A stretch of 64,000 bases of DNA from Amblyomma americanum (taxonomy: Eukaryota; Arthropoda; Arachnida; Ixodida; Ixodidae): assembly GCF_052857255.1 (NCBI RefSeq), contig NC_135504.1, forward strand, positions 145,168,121 through 145,232,120, read 5' to 3'. A program made the position numbers and the translations under genes. Below, piece after piece: positions 24,655 through 37,107 of this stretch (position 1 is the first letter of the stretch; each line of letters begins with the position of its first letter). Under the pieces are notes generated by a model. The model was not told the DNA's origin. It worked only from the letters and a program-made list of their open reading frames with translations, and did no database searches.

Positions 24655-27600
24655 CGAAACTATCAAGATTCACGAGCATCGATTTTACAAGTCGTCGAAG
24701 AGTACACGAGAGAAAGGTGTAACTTTTTTTTCTCAGAACTGCGCGAAAACTTGTATTCTGGCTCAAAACAACGGGATACATCGTTTTAGATTGAAACTAG
24801 CATGATTCACGAGCATCGATTTTACAAGTCGTCGAAGAGTACACGAGAGAAAGGTGTAAACTTTTTCTCCCAGAACTGCGCGAAAACTTGTAATCCGGCT
24901 AAAAACAACGGGATACATCGTTTTAGGTAGAAACTAGCAAGATTCACGAGCATTAATTTTACAAGGCGTCGAATAGTAGACGAGAGAAAGGTGTAAACTT
25001 TTTCTCTCAGAACTGCGCGAAAACTTGTATTCCGGCTCAAAACAACGGGATACATCGTTTTAGATCGAAGCTAGCAAGATTCACGAGCATCGATTTTACA
25101 AGTCGTCGAAGAGTAGACGAGAGAAAGGTGTAACCTTTTTCTCTCAGAACTGCGCGAAAACTTGTATTCCGGCTCAAAACAACGGGATACATCGTTTTAG
25201 ATCGAAACCAGCAAGATTCACGAGCATCGATTTTTCAAGTCGTCGAAGAGTAGACGAGAGAAAGGTGTAAACTTTTTCTCTCAGCACCTCGCGAAAACTT
25301 GTATTCCGGCTCAAAACAACGGGATACATCGTTTTAGATCGAAACCAGCAAGATTCACGAGCATCGATTTTTCAAGTCGCCGAAGAGTAGACGAGAGAAA
25401 GGTGTAAACTTTTTCTCTCAGAACCTCGCGAAAACTTGTATTCCGGCTCAAAACAACTTTTTACATTGTTTTAGATCGAAACTTGCAAGATTCACGAGCA
25501 TCAATTTTACAAGTCGTTGAAGAGTACACGAGAGAAAGGTGTAAACTTTTTCTCAGAACTGCACGAAAACTTGTATTCCGGCTCAAAACAACGGGATACA
25601 TCGTTTTTGATCGAAACTAGCAAGATTCACTAGCATCGATTTTACAAGTCGTCGAAGAGTACACGAGAGAAAGGTGTAAACTTTTTCTCTCAGAAGTGCG
25701 CGAAAACTTGTATTCCGGCTCAAAACAACGGGATACATCGTTTTAGGTCGAAACTAGCAAGATTCACGAGCATCGATTTTACGAGTCGCCGAATAGTAGA
25801 CGAGATAAAGGTGTAAAATTTTTCTCTCAGAACTGCGCGAAAACTTGTATTCCGGCTCAAAACAACGGGATACATCGTTTTAGATCGAAACTAGCAAGAT
25901 TCACGAGCATCGATTTTACGAGTCCTCGAAGAGTAGACGAGAGAAAGGTGTAAAATTTTTCTCTCAGAACTGCGCGAAAACTTATATTTCGGATCAAAAC
26001 AACGGGATACATTGTTTTAGATCGAAACTTGCAAAATTCACGAGCATCGATTTTACGATTCGTCGAGGATTACACGAGAAAAAGGTGTAAACTTTTTCAC
26101 TCAGAACTGCGCGAAAACTTGTATTCCGGCTCAAAACAACGGGATACATTGTTTTAGGTCGAAACTAGCAAGATTCACGAGCATCGATATTACAAGTCGT
26201 CGAAGAGTAGACCAGAGAAATGTGTAAACGTTTTCTCTCAGAACTGCGCGAAAACTTGTATACCGGCTCAAAAAAACGGGATACATCGTTTTAGATCGAA
26301 ACCAGCAAGATTCACGAGCATCGATTTTACAAGTCGTCGAATAGTAGACGAGAGAAAGGTGTAAACGTTTTCTCTCAGAACTGCGATAAAACCTGTATTC
26401 TGGCTCAAAACAACGGGATTCATCGTTTTAGATCGAAACTAGCAAGATTCACGAGCATCGATTTTACAAGTCGTCGAAGAGTACACGAGAGAAAGGTGTA
26501 AACTTTTTCTCAGAACTGCACGAAAACTTGTATTCCGGCTCAAAACAACGGGATACATCGTTTTAGATTGAAGCTAGCATGATTCACGAGCATCGATTTT
26601 ACAAGTCGTCGAAGAGTACACGAGAGAAAGGTGTAAACTTTTTCTCCCAGAACTGCGCGAAAACTTGTAATCCGGCTAAAAACAACGGGATACATCGTTT
26701 TAGGTCGAAACTAGCAAGATTCACAAGCATCAATTTTACAAGGCGTCGAATAGTAGACGAGAGAAAGGTGTAAACTTTTTCTCTCAGAACTGCGCGAAAA
26801 CTTGTATTCCGGCTCAAAACAACGGGATACATCGTTTTAGATCGAAGCTAGCAAGATTCACGAGCATCGATTTTACAAGTCGTCGAAGAGTAGACGAGAG
26901 AAAGGTGTAAACTTTTTCTCTCAGAACTGCGCGAAAACTTGTATTCCGGCTCAAAACAACGGGATACATCGTTTTAGATCGAAACCAGCAAGATTCACGA
27001 GCATCGATTTTTCAAGTCGTCGAAGAGTAGACGAGAGAAAGGTGTAAACGTTTTCTCTCAGCACCTCGCGAAAACTTGTATTCCGGCTCAAAACAACGGG
27101 ATACATCGTTTTTGATCGAAACTAGCAAGATTCACTAGCATCGATTTTACAAGTCGTCGAAGAGTACACGAGAGAAAGGTGTAAACTTTTTCTCTCAGAA
27201 GTGCGCGAAAACTTGTATTCCGGCTCAAAACAACGGGATACATCGTTTTAGATCGAAACTAGCAAGATTCACGAGCATCGATTTTACAAGTCGTCGAACA
27301 GCACACGAGAGAAAGGTGTAAACTTTTTCTCTCAGAACTGCGCGGAAACTTGTATTCCGGCTCAAAACAACGGGATACATCGTTTTAGATCGAAACTAGC
27401 AAGATTCACGAGCATCGATTTTACAAGTCTTCGAAGAGTAGACGAGAGAAAGGTGTAAACTTTTTCTCTCAGAACTCCGCGAAAACTTGTATTCCGGCTC
27501 AAAACAACGGGATACATCGTTTTAGATCGAAACTAGCAAGATTCACGAGCATCGATTTTACGAGTCCTCGAAGAGTAGACGAGAGAAAGGTGTAAACTTT

Positions 27601-27938
27601 TTCTCTCAGAACTGCGCGAAAACTTGTATTCCGGCTCAAAACAACGGGATACATCGTTTTAGATCGAAACTAGCAAGATTCACGAGCATCGATTTTACAA
27701 GTCGTCGAACAGCACACGAGAGAAAGGTGTAAACTTTTTCTCTCAGAACTGCGCGGAAACTTGTATTCCGGCTCAAAACAACGGGATACATCGTTTTAGA
27801 TCGAAACTAGCAAGATTCACGAGCATCGATTTTACAAGTCTTCGAAGAGTAGACGAGAGAAAGGTGTAAACTTTTTCTCTCAGAACTGCGCGAAAACTTG
27901 TATTCCGGCTCAAAACAACGGGATACATCGTTTTAGAT
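24655..27938 (+). repeat. 24-monomer HOR unit (3284 bp)
   Basis: It starts with P (GAAACTATCAAG, GTGTAACTTTTTTTT), then Q, U (GGTAGAAAC, GCATTAATTTT), a GAAGCTAGC monomer with GTGTAACC, two GAAACCAGC monomers with GATTTTTCAAG (AGCACCTCG then AGAACCTCG and CAACTTTTTACATTG), a GAAACTTGC monomer with TTTTTCTCAGAACTGCACG, a TTTTTGATCG monomer with CACTAGCATCG and AGAAGTGCG, F, G, H, GATATT/TATACCGG, the GCGATAAAACC monomer, a P/R-like monomer, a second Q-U group, and C/D/E-like monomers. P recurs at 27939. To about 27664 it matches 27939-30948 at offset 3284. Confidence 0.85.
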
Positions 27939-30900
27939 CGAAACTATCAAGATTCACGAGCATCGATTTTACAAGTCGTCGAAGAGTACACGAGAGAAAG
28001 GTGTAACTTTTTTTTCTCAGAACTGCGCGAAAACTTGTATTCTGGCTCAAAACAACGGGATACATCGTTTTAGATTGAAACTAGCATGATTCACGAGCAT
28101 CGATTTTACAAGTCGTCGAAGAGTACACGAGAGAAAGGTGTAAACTTTTTCTCCCAGAACTGCGCGAAATCTTGTAATCCGGCTAAAAACAACGGGATAC
28201 ATCGTTTTAGGTAGAAACTAGCAAGATTCACGAGCATTAATTTTACAAGGCGTCGAATAGTAGACGAGAGAAAGGTGTAAACTTTTTCTCTCAGAACTGC
28301 GCGAAAACTTGTATTCCGGCTCAAAACAACGGGATACATCGTTTTAGATCGAAGCTAGCAAGATTCACGAGCATCGATTTTACAAGTCGTCGAAGAGTAG
28401 ACGAGAGAAAGGTGTAACCTTTTTCTCTCAGAACTGCGCGAAAACTTGTATTCCGGCTCAAAACAACGGGATACATCGTTTTAGATCGAAACCAGCAAGA
28501 TTCACGAGCATCGATTTTTCAAGTCGTCGAAGAGTAGACGAGAGAAAGGTGTAAACTTTTTCTCTCAGCACCTCGCGAAAACTTGTATTCCGGCTCAAAA
28601 CAACGGGATACATCGTTTTAGATCGAAACCAGCAAGATTCACGAGCATCGATTTTTCAAGTCGCCGAAGAGTAGACGAGAGAAAGGTGTAAACTTTTTCT
28701 CTCAGAACCTCGCGAAAACTTGTATTCCGGCTCAAAACAACTTTTTACATTGTTTTAGATCGAAACTTGCAAGATTCACGAGCATCAATTTTACAAGTCG
28801 TTGAAGAGTACACGAGAGAAAGGTGTAAACTTTTTCTCAGAACTGCACGAAAACTTGTATTCCGGCTCAAAACAACGGGATACATCGTTTTTGATCGAAA
28901 CTAGCAAGATTCACTAGCATCGATTTTACAAGTCGTCGAAGAGTACACGAGAGAAAGGTGTAAACTTTTTCTCTCAGAAGTGCGCGAAAACTTGTATTCC
29001 GGCTCAAAACAACGGGATACATCGTTTTAGGTCGAAACTAGCAAGATTCACGAGCATCGATTTTACGAGTCGCCGAATAGTAGACGAGATAAAGGTGTAA
29101 AATTTTTCTCTCAGAACTGCGCGAAAACTTGTATTCCGGCTCAAAACAACGGGATACATCGTTTTAGATCGAAACTAGCAAGATTCACGAGCATCGATTT
29201 TACGAGTCCTCGAAGAGTAGACGAGAGAAAGGTGTAAAATTTTTCTCTCAGAACTGCGCGAAAACTTATATTTCGGATCAAAACAACGGGATACATTGTT
29301 TTAGATCGAAACTTGCAAAATTCACGAGCATCGATTTTACGATTCGTCGAGGATTACACGAGAAAAAGGTGTAAACTTTTTCACTCAGAACTGCGCGAAA
29401 ACTTGTATTCCGGCTCAAAACAACGGGATACATTGTTTTAGGTCGAAACTAGCAAGATTCACGAGCATCGATATTACAAGTCGTCGAAGAGTAGACCAGA
29501 GAAATGTGTAAACGTTTTCTCTCAGAACTGCGCGAAAACTTGTATACCGGCTCAAAAAAACGGGATACATCGTTTTAGATCGAAACCAGCAAGATTCACG
29601 AGCATCGATTTTACAAGTCGTCGAATAGTAGACGAGAGAAAGGTGTAAACGTTTTCTCTCAGAACTGCGATAAAACCTGTATTCTGGCTCAAAACAACGG
29701 GATTCATCGTTTTAGATCGAAACTAGCAAGATTCACGAGCATCGATTTTACAAGTCGTCGAAGAGTACACGAGAGAAAGGTGTAAACTTTTTCTCAGAAC
29801 TGCACGAAAACTTGTATTCCGGCTCAAAACAACGGGATACATCGTTTTAGATTGAAGCTAGCATGATTCACGAGCATCGATTTTACAAGTCGTCGAAGAG
29901 TACACGAGAGAAAGGTGTAAACTTTTTCTCCCAGAACTGCGCGAAAACTTGTAATCCGGCTAAAAACAACGGGATACATCGTTTTAGGTCGAAACTAGCA
30001 AGATTCACAAGCATCAATTTTACAAGGCGTCGAATAGTAGACGAGAGAAAGGTGTAAACTTTTTCTCTCAGAACTGCGCGAAAACTTGTATTCCGGCTCA
30101 AAACAACGGGATACATCGTTTTAGATCGAAGCTAGCAAGATTCACGAGCATCGATTTTACAAGTCGTCGAAGAGTAGACGAGAGAAAGGTGTAAACTTTT
30201 TCTCTCAGAACTGCGCGAAAACTTGTATTCCGGCTCAAAACAACGGGATACATCGTTTTAGATCGAAACCAGCAAGATTCACGAGCATCGATTTTTCAAG
30301 TCGTCGAAGAGTAGACGAGAGAAAGGTGTAAACTTTTTCTCTCAGCACCTCGCGAAAACTTGTATTCCGGCTCAAAACAACGGGATACATCGTTTTTGAT
30401 CGAAACTAGCAAGATTCACTAGCATCGATTTTACAAGTCGTCGAAGAGTACACGAGAGAAAGGTGTAAACTTTTTCTCTCAGAAGTGCGCGAAAACTTGT
30501 ATTCCGGCTCAAAACAACGGGATACATCGTTTTAGATCGAAACTAGCAAGATTCACGAGCATCGATTTTACAAGTCGTCGAACAGCACACGAGAGAAAGG
30601 TGTAAACTTTTTCTCTCAGAACTGCGCGGAAACTTGTATTCCGGCTCAAAACAACGGGATACATCGTTTTAGATCGAAACTAGCAAGATTCACGAGCATC
30701 GATTTTACAAGTCTTCGAAGAGTAGACGAGAGAAAGGTGTAAACTTTTTCTCTCAGAACTCCGCGAAAACTTGTATTCCGGCTCAAAACAACGGGATACA
30801 TCGTTTTAGATCGAAACTAGCAAGATTCACGAGCATCGATTTTACGAGTCCTCGAAGAGTAGACGAGAGAAAGGTGTAAACTTTTTCTCTCAGAACTGCG

Positions 30901-30948
30901 CGAAAACTTGTATTCCGGCTCAAAACAACGGGATACATCGTTTTAGAT
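27939..30948 (+). repeat. 22-monomer HOR unit (3010 bp)
   Basis: Second copy of the preceding unit without its last two monomers; P recurs at 30949. Two monomers less than 3284 gives 3010. Substitutions against the first copy include GCGAAATCTTG (about 28168) and GTAAACTTTTT for GTAAACGTTTT (about 30332). Otherwise the copies are nearly identical, which points to a recent duplication or ongoing homogenisation. Confidence 0.85.
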
Positions 30949-32864
30949 CGAAACTAGCAAGATTCACGAGCATCGATTTTACAAGTCGTCGAAGAGTACA
31001 CGAGAGAAAGGTGTAACTTTTTTTTCTCAGAACTGCGCGAAAACTTGTATTCTGGCTCAAAACAACGGGATACATCGTTTTAGATTGAAACTAGCATGAT
31101 TCACGAGCATCGATTTTACAAGTCGTCGAAGAGTACACGAGAGAAAGGTGTAAACTTTTTCTCCCAGAACTGCGCGAAAACTTGTAATCCGGCTAAAAAC
31201 AACGGGATACATCGTTTTAGGTAGAAACTAGCAAGATTCACGAGCATTAATTTTACAAGGCGTCGAATAGTAGACGAGAGAAAGGTGTAAACTTTTTCTC
31301 TCAGAACTGCGCGAAAACTTGTATTCCGGCTCAAAACAACGGGATACATCGTTTTAGATCGAAGCTAGCAAGATTCACGAGCATCGATTTTACAAGTCGT
31401 CGAAGAGTAGACGAGAGAAAGGTGTAACCTTTTTCTCTCAGAACTGCGCGAAAACTTGTATTCCGGCTCAAAACAACGGGATACATCGTTTTAGATCGAA
31501 ACCAGCAAGATTCACGAGCATCGATTTTTCAAGTCGTCGAAGAGTAGACGAGAGAAAGGTGTAAACTTTTTCTCTCAGCACCTCGCGAAAACTTGTATTC
31601 CGGCTCAAAACAACGGGATACATCGTTTTAGATCGAAACCAGCAAGATTCACGAGCATCGATTTTTCAAGTCGCCGAAGAGTAGACGAGAGAAAGGTGTA
31701 AACTTTTTCTCTCAGAACCTCGCGAAAACTTGTATTCCGGCTCAAAACAACTTTTTACATTGTTTTAGATCGAAACTTGCAAGATTCACGAGCATCAATT
31801 TTACAAGTCGTTGAAGAGTACACGAGAGAAAGGTGTAAACTTTTTCTCAGAACTGCACGAAAACTTGTATTCCGGCTCAAAACAACGGGATACATCGTTT
31901 TTGATCGAAACTAGCAAGATTCACTAGCATCGATTTTACAAGTCGTCGAAGAGTACACGAGAGAAAGGTGTAAACTTTTTCTCTCAGAAGTGCGCGAAAA
32001 CTTGTATTCCGGCTCAAAACAACGGGATACATCGTTTTAGGTCGTAACTAGCAAGATTCACGAGCATCGATTTTACGAGTCGCCGAATAGTAGACGAGAT
32101 AAAGGTGTAAAATTTTTCTCTCAGAACTGCGCGAAAACTTGTATTCCGGCTCAAAACAACGGGATACATCGTTTTAGATCGAAACTAGCAAGATTCACGA
32201 GCATCGATTTTACGAGTCCTCGAAGAGTAGACGAGAGAAAGGTGTAAAATTTTTCTCTCAGAACTGCGCGAAAACTTATATTTCGGATCAAAACAACGGG
32301 ATACATTGTTTTAGATCGAAACTTGCAAAATTCACGAGCATCGATTTTACGATTCGTCGAGGATTACACGAGAAAAAGGTGTAAACTTTTTCACTCAGAA
32401 CTGCGCGAAAACTTGTATTCCGGCTCAAAACAACGGGATACATTGTTTTAGGTCGAAACTAGCAAGATTCACGAGCATCGATATTACAAGTCGTCGAAGA
32501 GTAGACCAGAGAAATGTGTAAACGTTTTCTCTCAGAACTGCGCGAAAACTTGTATACCGGCTCAAAAAAACGGGATACATCGTTTTAGATCGAAACCAGC
32601 AAGATTCACGAGCATCGATTTTACAAGTCGTCGAATAGTAGACGAGAGAAAGGTGTAAACGTTTTCTCTCAGAACTGCGATAAAACCTGTATTCTGGCTC
32701 AAAACAACGGGATTCATCGTTTTAGATCGAAACTAGCAAGATTCACGAGCATCGATTTTACAAGTCGTCGAAGAGTACACGAGAGAAAGGTGTAACTTTT
32801 TTTTCTCAGAACTGCGCGAAAACTTGTATTCTGGCTCAAAACAACGGGATACATCGTTTAGGAT
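30949..32864 (+). repeat. Third, truncated copy of the 24-mer family (13 monomers, 1779 bp) plus P
   Basis: P at 30949 through the GCGATAAAACC/GATTCATCG monomer follows the same order as the two units upstream. At 32728 a new P restarts the series after only 13 monomers (1779 bp), so the second half (the second Q-U group and the C/D/E-like monomers) is missing. GGTCGTAAC at about 32041 is private. The P monomer 32728-32864 ends in an altered CGTTTAGGATTG before the next Q. Confidence 0.8.
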
Positions 32865-34919
32865 TGAAACTAGTATGATTCACGAGCATCGATTTTACAA
32901 GTCGTCGAAGAGTACACGAGAGAAAGGTGTAAACTTTTTCTCCCAGAACTGCGCGAAAACTTGTAATCCGGCTAAAAACAACGGGATACATCGTTTTAGG
33001 TAGAAACTAGCAAGATTCACGAGCATCAATTTTACAAGGCGTCGAATAGTAGACGAGAGAAAGGTGTAAACTTTTTCTCTCAGAACTGCGCGAAAACTTG
33101 TATTCCGGCTCAAAACAACGGGATACATCGTTTTAGATCGAAGCTAGCAAGATTCACGAGCATCGATTTTACAAGTCGTCGAAGAGTAGACGAGAGAAAG
33201 GTGTAAACTTTTTCTCTCAGAACTCCGCGAAAACTTGTATTCCGGCTCAAAACAACGGGATACATCGTTTTAGATCGAAACCAGCAAGATTCACGAGCAT
33301 CGATTTTTCAAGTCGTCGAAGAGTAGAGGAGAGAAAGGTGTAAACTTTTTCTCTCAGCACCTCGCGAAAACTTGTATTCCGGCTCAAAACAACGGGATAC
33401 ATCGTTTTAGATCGAAACCAGCAAGATTCACGAGCATCGATTTTTCAAGTCGCCGAAGAGTAGACGAGAGAAAGGTGTAAACTTTTTCTCTCAGAACCTC
33501 GTGAAAACTTGTATTCCGGCTCAAAACAACGGGATACATCGTTTTAGATCGAAGCTAGCAAGATTCACGAGCATCGATTTTACAAGTCGTCGAAGAGTAC
33601 ACGAGAGAAAGGTGTAAACTTTTTCTCCCAGAACTGCGCGAAAACTTGTAATCCGGCTAAAAACAACGGGATACATCGTTTTAGGTAGAAACTAGCAAGA
33701 TTCACGAGCATCAATTTTACAAGGCGTCGAATAGTAGACGAGAGAAAGGTGTAAACTTTTTCTCTCAGAACTGCGCGAAAACTTGTATTCCGGCTCAAAA
33801 CAACGGGATACATCGTTTTAGATCGAAGCTAGCAAGATTCACGAGCATCGATTTTACAAGTCGTCGAAGAGTAGACGAGAGAAAGGTGTAAACTTTTTCT
33901 CTCAGAACTGCGCGAAAACTTGTATTCCGGCTCAAAACAACGGGATACATCGTTTTAGATCGAAACCAGCAAGATTCACGAGCATCGATTTTTCAAGTCG
34001 TCGAAGAGTAGAGGAGAGAAAGGTGAAAACTTTTTCTCTCAGCACCTCGCGAAAACTTGTATTCCGGCTCAAAACAACGGGATACATCGTTTTAGATCGA
34101 AACCAGCAAGATTCACGAGCATCGATTTTTCAAGTCGCCGAAGAGTAGACGAGAGAAAGGTGTAAACTTTTTCTCTCAGAACCTCGCGAAAACTTGTATT
34201 CCGGCTCAAAACAACGGGATACATTGTTTTAGATCGAAACTTGCAAGATTCACGAGAATCGATTTTACAAGTCGTCGAAGAGTACACGAGAGAAAGGTGT
34301 AAACTTTTTCTCCCAGAACTGCGCGAAAACTTGTAATCCGGCTAAAAACAACGGGATACATCGTTTTAGGTCGAAACTAGCAAGATTCACGAGCATCAAT
34401 TTTACAAGGCGTCGAATAGTAGACGAGAGAAAGGTGTAAACTTTTTCTCTCAGAAGTGCGCGAAAACTTGTATTCCGGCTCAAAACAACGGGATACATCG
34501 TTTTAGATCGAAGCTAGCAAGATTCACGAGCATCGATTTTACAAGTCGTCGAAGAGTAGACGAGAGAAAGGTGTAAACTTTTTCTCTCAGAACTGCGCGA
34601 AAACTTGTATTCCGGCTCAAAACAACGGGATACATCGTTTTAGATCGAAACCAGCAAGATTCACGAGCATCGATTTTTCAAGTCGTCGAAGAGTAGACGA
34701 GAGAAAGGTGTAAACTTTTTCTCTCAGCACCTCGCGAAAACTTGTATTCTGGCTCAAAACAACGGGATACATCGTTTTAGATCGAAACCAGCAAGATTCA
34801 CGAGCATCGATTTTTCAAGTCGCCGAAGAGTAGACGAGAGAAAGGTGTAAACTTTTTCTCTCAGAACCTCGCGAAAACTTGTATTCCGGCTCAAAACAAC
34901 GGTTTACATTGTTTTAGAT
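32865..34919 (+). repeat. Three tandem 5-monomer HOR units (685 bp each)
   Basis: Units start at 32865, 33550 and 34235, spaced exactly 685 bp. Each contains a Q-like monomer (CTCCCAG, GTAATCCGGCTAAAAAC), U (ACAAGGCGTCG), a GAAGCTAGC monomer, a GAAACCAGC monomer with AGCACCTCG and a GAAACCAGC monomer with GTCGCCGAAG and AGAACCTCG. Only the first Q keeps the ATGATTC variant (as TAGTATGATTC); the others start with GAAGCTAGC or GAAACTTGC fused to a Q tail, so they are exchange products. GTAGAGGAGAG at about 33324 and 34009, and GGTGAAAAC at about 34022, tag individual copies. Confidence 0.9.
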
Positions 34920-37107
34920 CGAAACTTGCAAGATTCACGAGCATCAATTTTACAAGTCGTCGAAGAGTACACGAGAGAAAGGTGTAAACTTTTTCTCAGA
35001 ACTGCACGAAAACTTGTATTCCGGCTCAAAACAACGGGATACATCGTTTTTGATCGAAACTAGCAAGATTCACTAGCATCGATTTTACAAGGCGTCGAAT
35101 AGTAGACGAGAGAAAGGTGTAAACTTTTTCTCTCAGAACTGCGCGAAAACTTGTATTCCGGCTCAAAACAACGGGATACATCGTTTTAGATCGAAGCTAG
35201 CAAGATTCACGAGCATCGATTTTACAAGTCGCCGAAGAGTAGACGAGAGAAAGGTGTAAACTTTTTCTCTCAGAACCTCGTGAAAACTTGTATTCCGGCT
35301 CAAAACAACGGGATACATCGTTTTAGATCGAAGCTAGCAAGATTCACGAGCATCGATTTTACAAGTCGTCGAAGAGTACACGAGAGAAAGGTGTAAACTT
35401 TTTCTCCCAGAACTGCGCGAAAACTTGTAATCCGGCTAAAAACAACGGGATACATCGTTTTAGGTAGAAACTAGCAAGATTCACGAGCATCAATTTTACA
35501 AGGCGTCGAATAGTAGACGAGAGAAAGGTGTAAACTTTTTCTCTCAGAACTGCGCGAAAACTTGTATTCCGGCTCAAAACAACGGGATACATCGTTTTAG
35601 ATCGAAGCTAGCAAGATTCACGAGCATCGATTTTACAAGTCGTCGAAGAGTAGACGAGAGAAAGGTGTAAACTTTTTCTCTCAGAACTGCGCGAAAACTT
35701 GTATTCCGGCTCAAAACAACGGGATACATCGTTTTAGATCGAAACCAGCAAGATTCACGAGCATCGATTTTTCAAGTCGTCGAAGAGTAGAGGAGAGAAA
35801 GGTGAAAACTTTTTCTCTCAGCACCTCGCGAAAACTTGTATTCCGGCTCAAAACAACGGGATACATCGTTTTAGATCGAAACCAGCAAGATTCACGAGCA
35901 TCGATTTTTCAAGTCGCCGAAGAGTAGACGAGAGAAAGGTGTAAACTTTTTCTCTCAGAACCTCGCGAAAACTTGTATTCCGGCTCAAAACAACGGGATA
36001 CATTGTTTTAGATCGAAACTTGCAAGATTCACGAGAATCGATTTTACAAGTCGTCGAAGAGTACACGAGAGAAAGGTGTAAACTTTTTCTCCCAGAACTG
36101 CGCGAAAACTTGTAATCCGGCTAAAAACAACGGGATACATCGTTTTAGGTCGAAACTAGCAAGATTCACGAGCATCAATTTTACAAGGCGTCGAATAGTA
36201 GACGAGAGAAAGGTGTAAACTTTTTCTCTCAGAAGTGCGCGAAAACTTGTATTCCGGCTCAAAACAACGGGATACATCGTTTTAGATCGAAGCTAGCAAG
36301 ATTCACGAGCATCGATTTTACAAGTCGTCGAAGAGTAGACGAGAGAAAGGTGTAAACTTTTTCTCTCAGAACTGCGCGAAAACTTGTATTCCGGCTCAAA
36401 ACAACGGGATACATCGTTTTAGATCGAAACCAGCAAGATTCACGAGCATCGATTTTTCAAGTCGTCGAAGAGTAGACGAGAGAAAGGTGTAAACTTTTTC
36501 TCTCAGCACCTCGCGAAAACTTGTATTCTGGCTCAAAACAACGGGATACATCGTTTTAGATCGAAACCAGCAAGATTCACGAGCATCGATTTTTCAAGTC
36601 GCCGAAGAGTAGACGAGAGAAAGGTGTAAACTTTTTCTCTCAGAACCTCGCGAAAACTTGTATTCCGGCTCAAAACAACGGTTTACATTGTTTTAGATCG
36701 AAACTTGCAAGATTCACGAGCATCAATTTTACAAGTCGTCGAAGAGTACACGAGAGAAAGGTGTAAACTTTTTCTCAGAACTGCACGAAAACTTGTATTC
36801 CGGCTCAAAACAACGGGATACATCGTTTTTGATCGAAACTAGCAAGATTCACTAGCATCGATTTTACAAGGCGTCGAATAGTAGACGAGAGAAAGGTGTA
36901 AACTTTTTCTCTCAGAACTGCGCGAAAACTTGTATTCCGGCTCAAAACAACGGGATACATCGTTTTAGATCGAAGCTAGCAAGATTCACGAGCATCGATT
37001 TTACAAGTCGTCGAAGAGTAGACGAGAGAAAGGTGTAAACTTTTTCTCTCAGAACTGCGCGAAAACTTGTATTCCGGCTCAAAACAACGGGATACATCGT
37101 TTTAGAT
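33550..37107 (+). repeat. Tandem duplication of a 13-monomer unit (1779 bp x 2)
   Basis: 33550-35328 is repeated as 35329-37107. Each copy holds two 685-bp 5-mers plus three monomers: GAAACTTGC with CAACGGTTTACATTG before it, TTTTTGATCG with CACTAGCATCG fused to ACAAGGCGTCG, and GAAGCTAGC. Even private changes are repeated, such as GTAGAGGAGAG with GGTGAAAAC (34009 and 35788), CACGAGAATCG (34253 and 36032) and TATTCTGG (34745 and 36524), so the duplication is recent. The last monomer differs (GTCGCCGAAG with AACCTCGTG in the first copy; GTCGTCGAAG with AACTGCGCG in the second). Confidence 0.9.
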
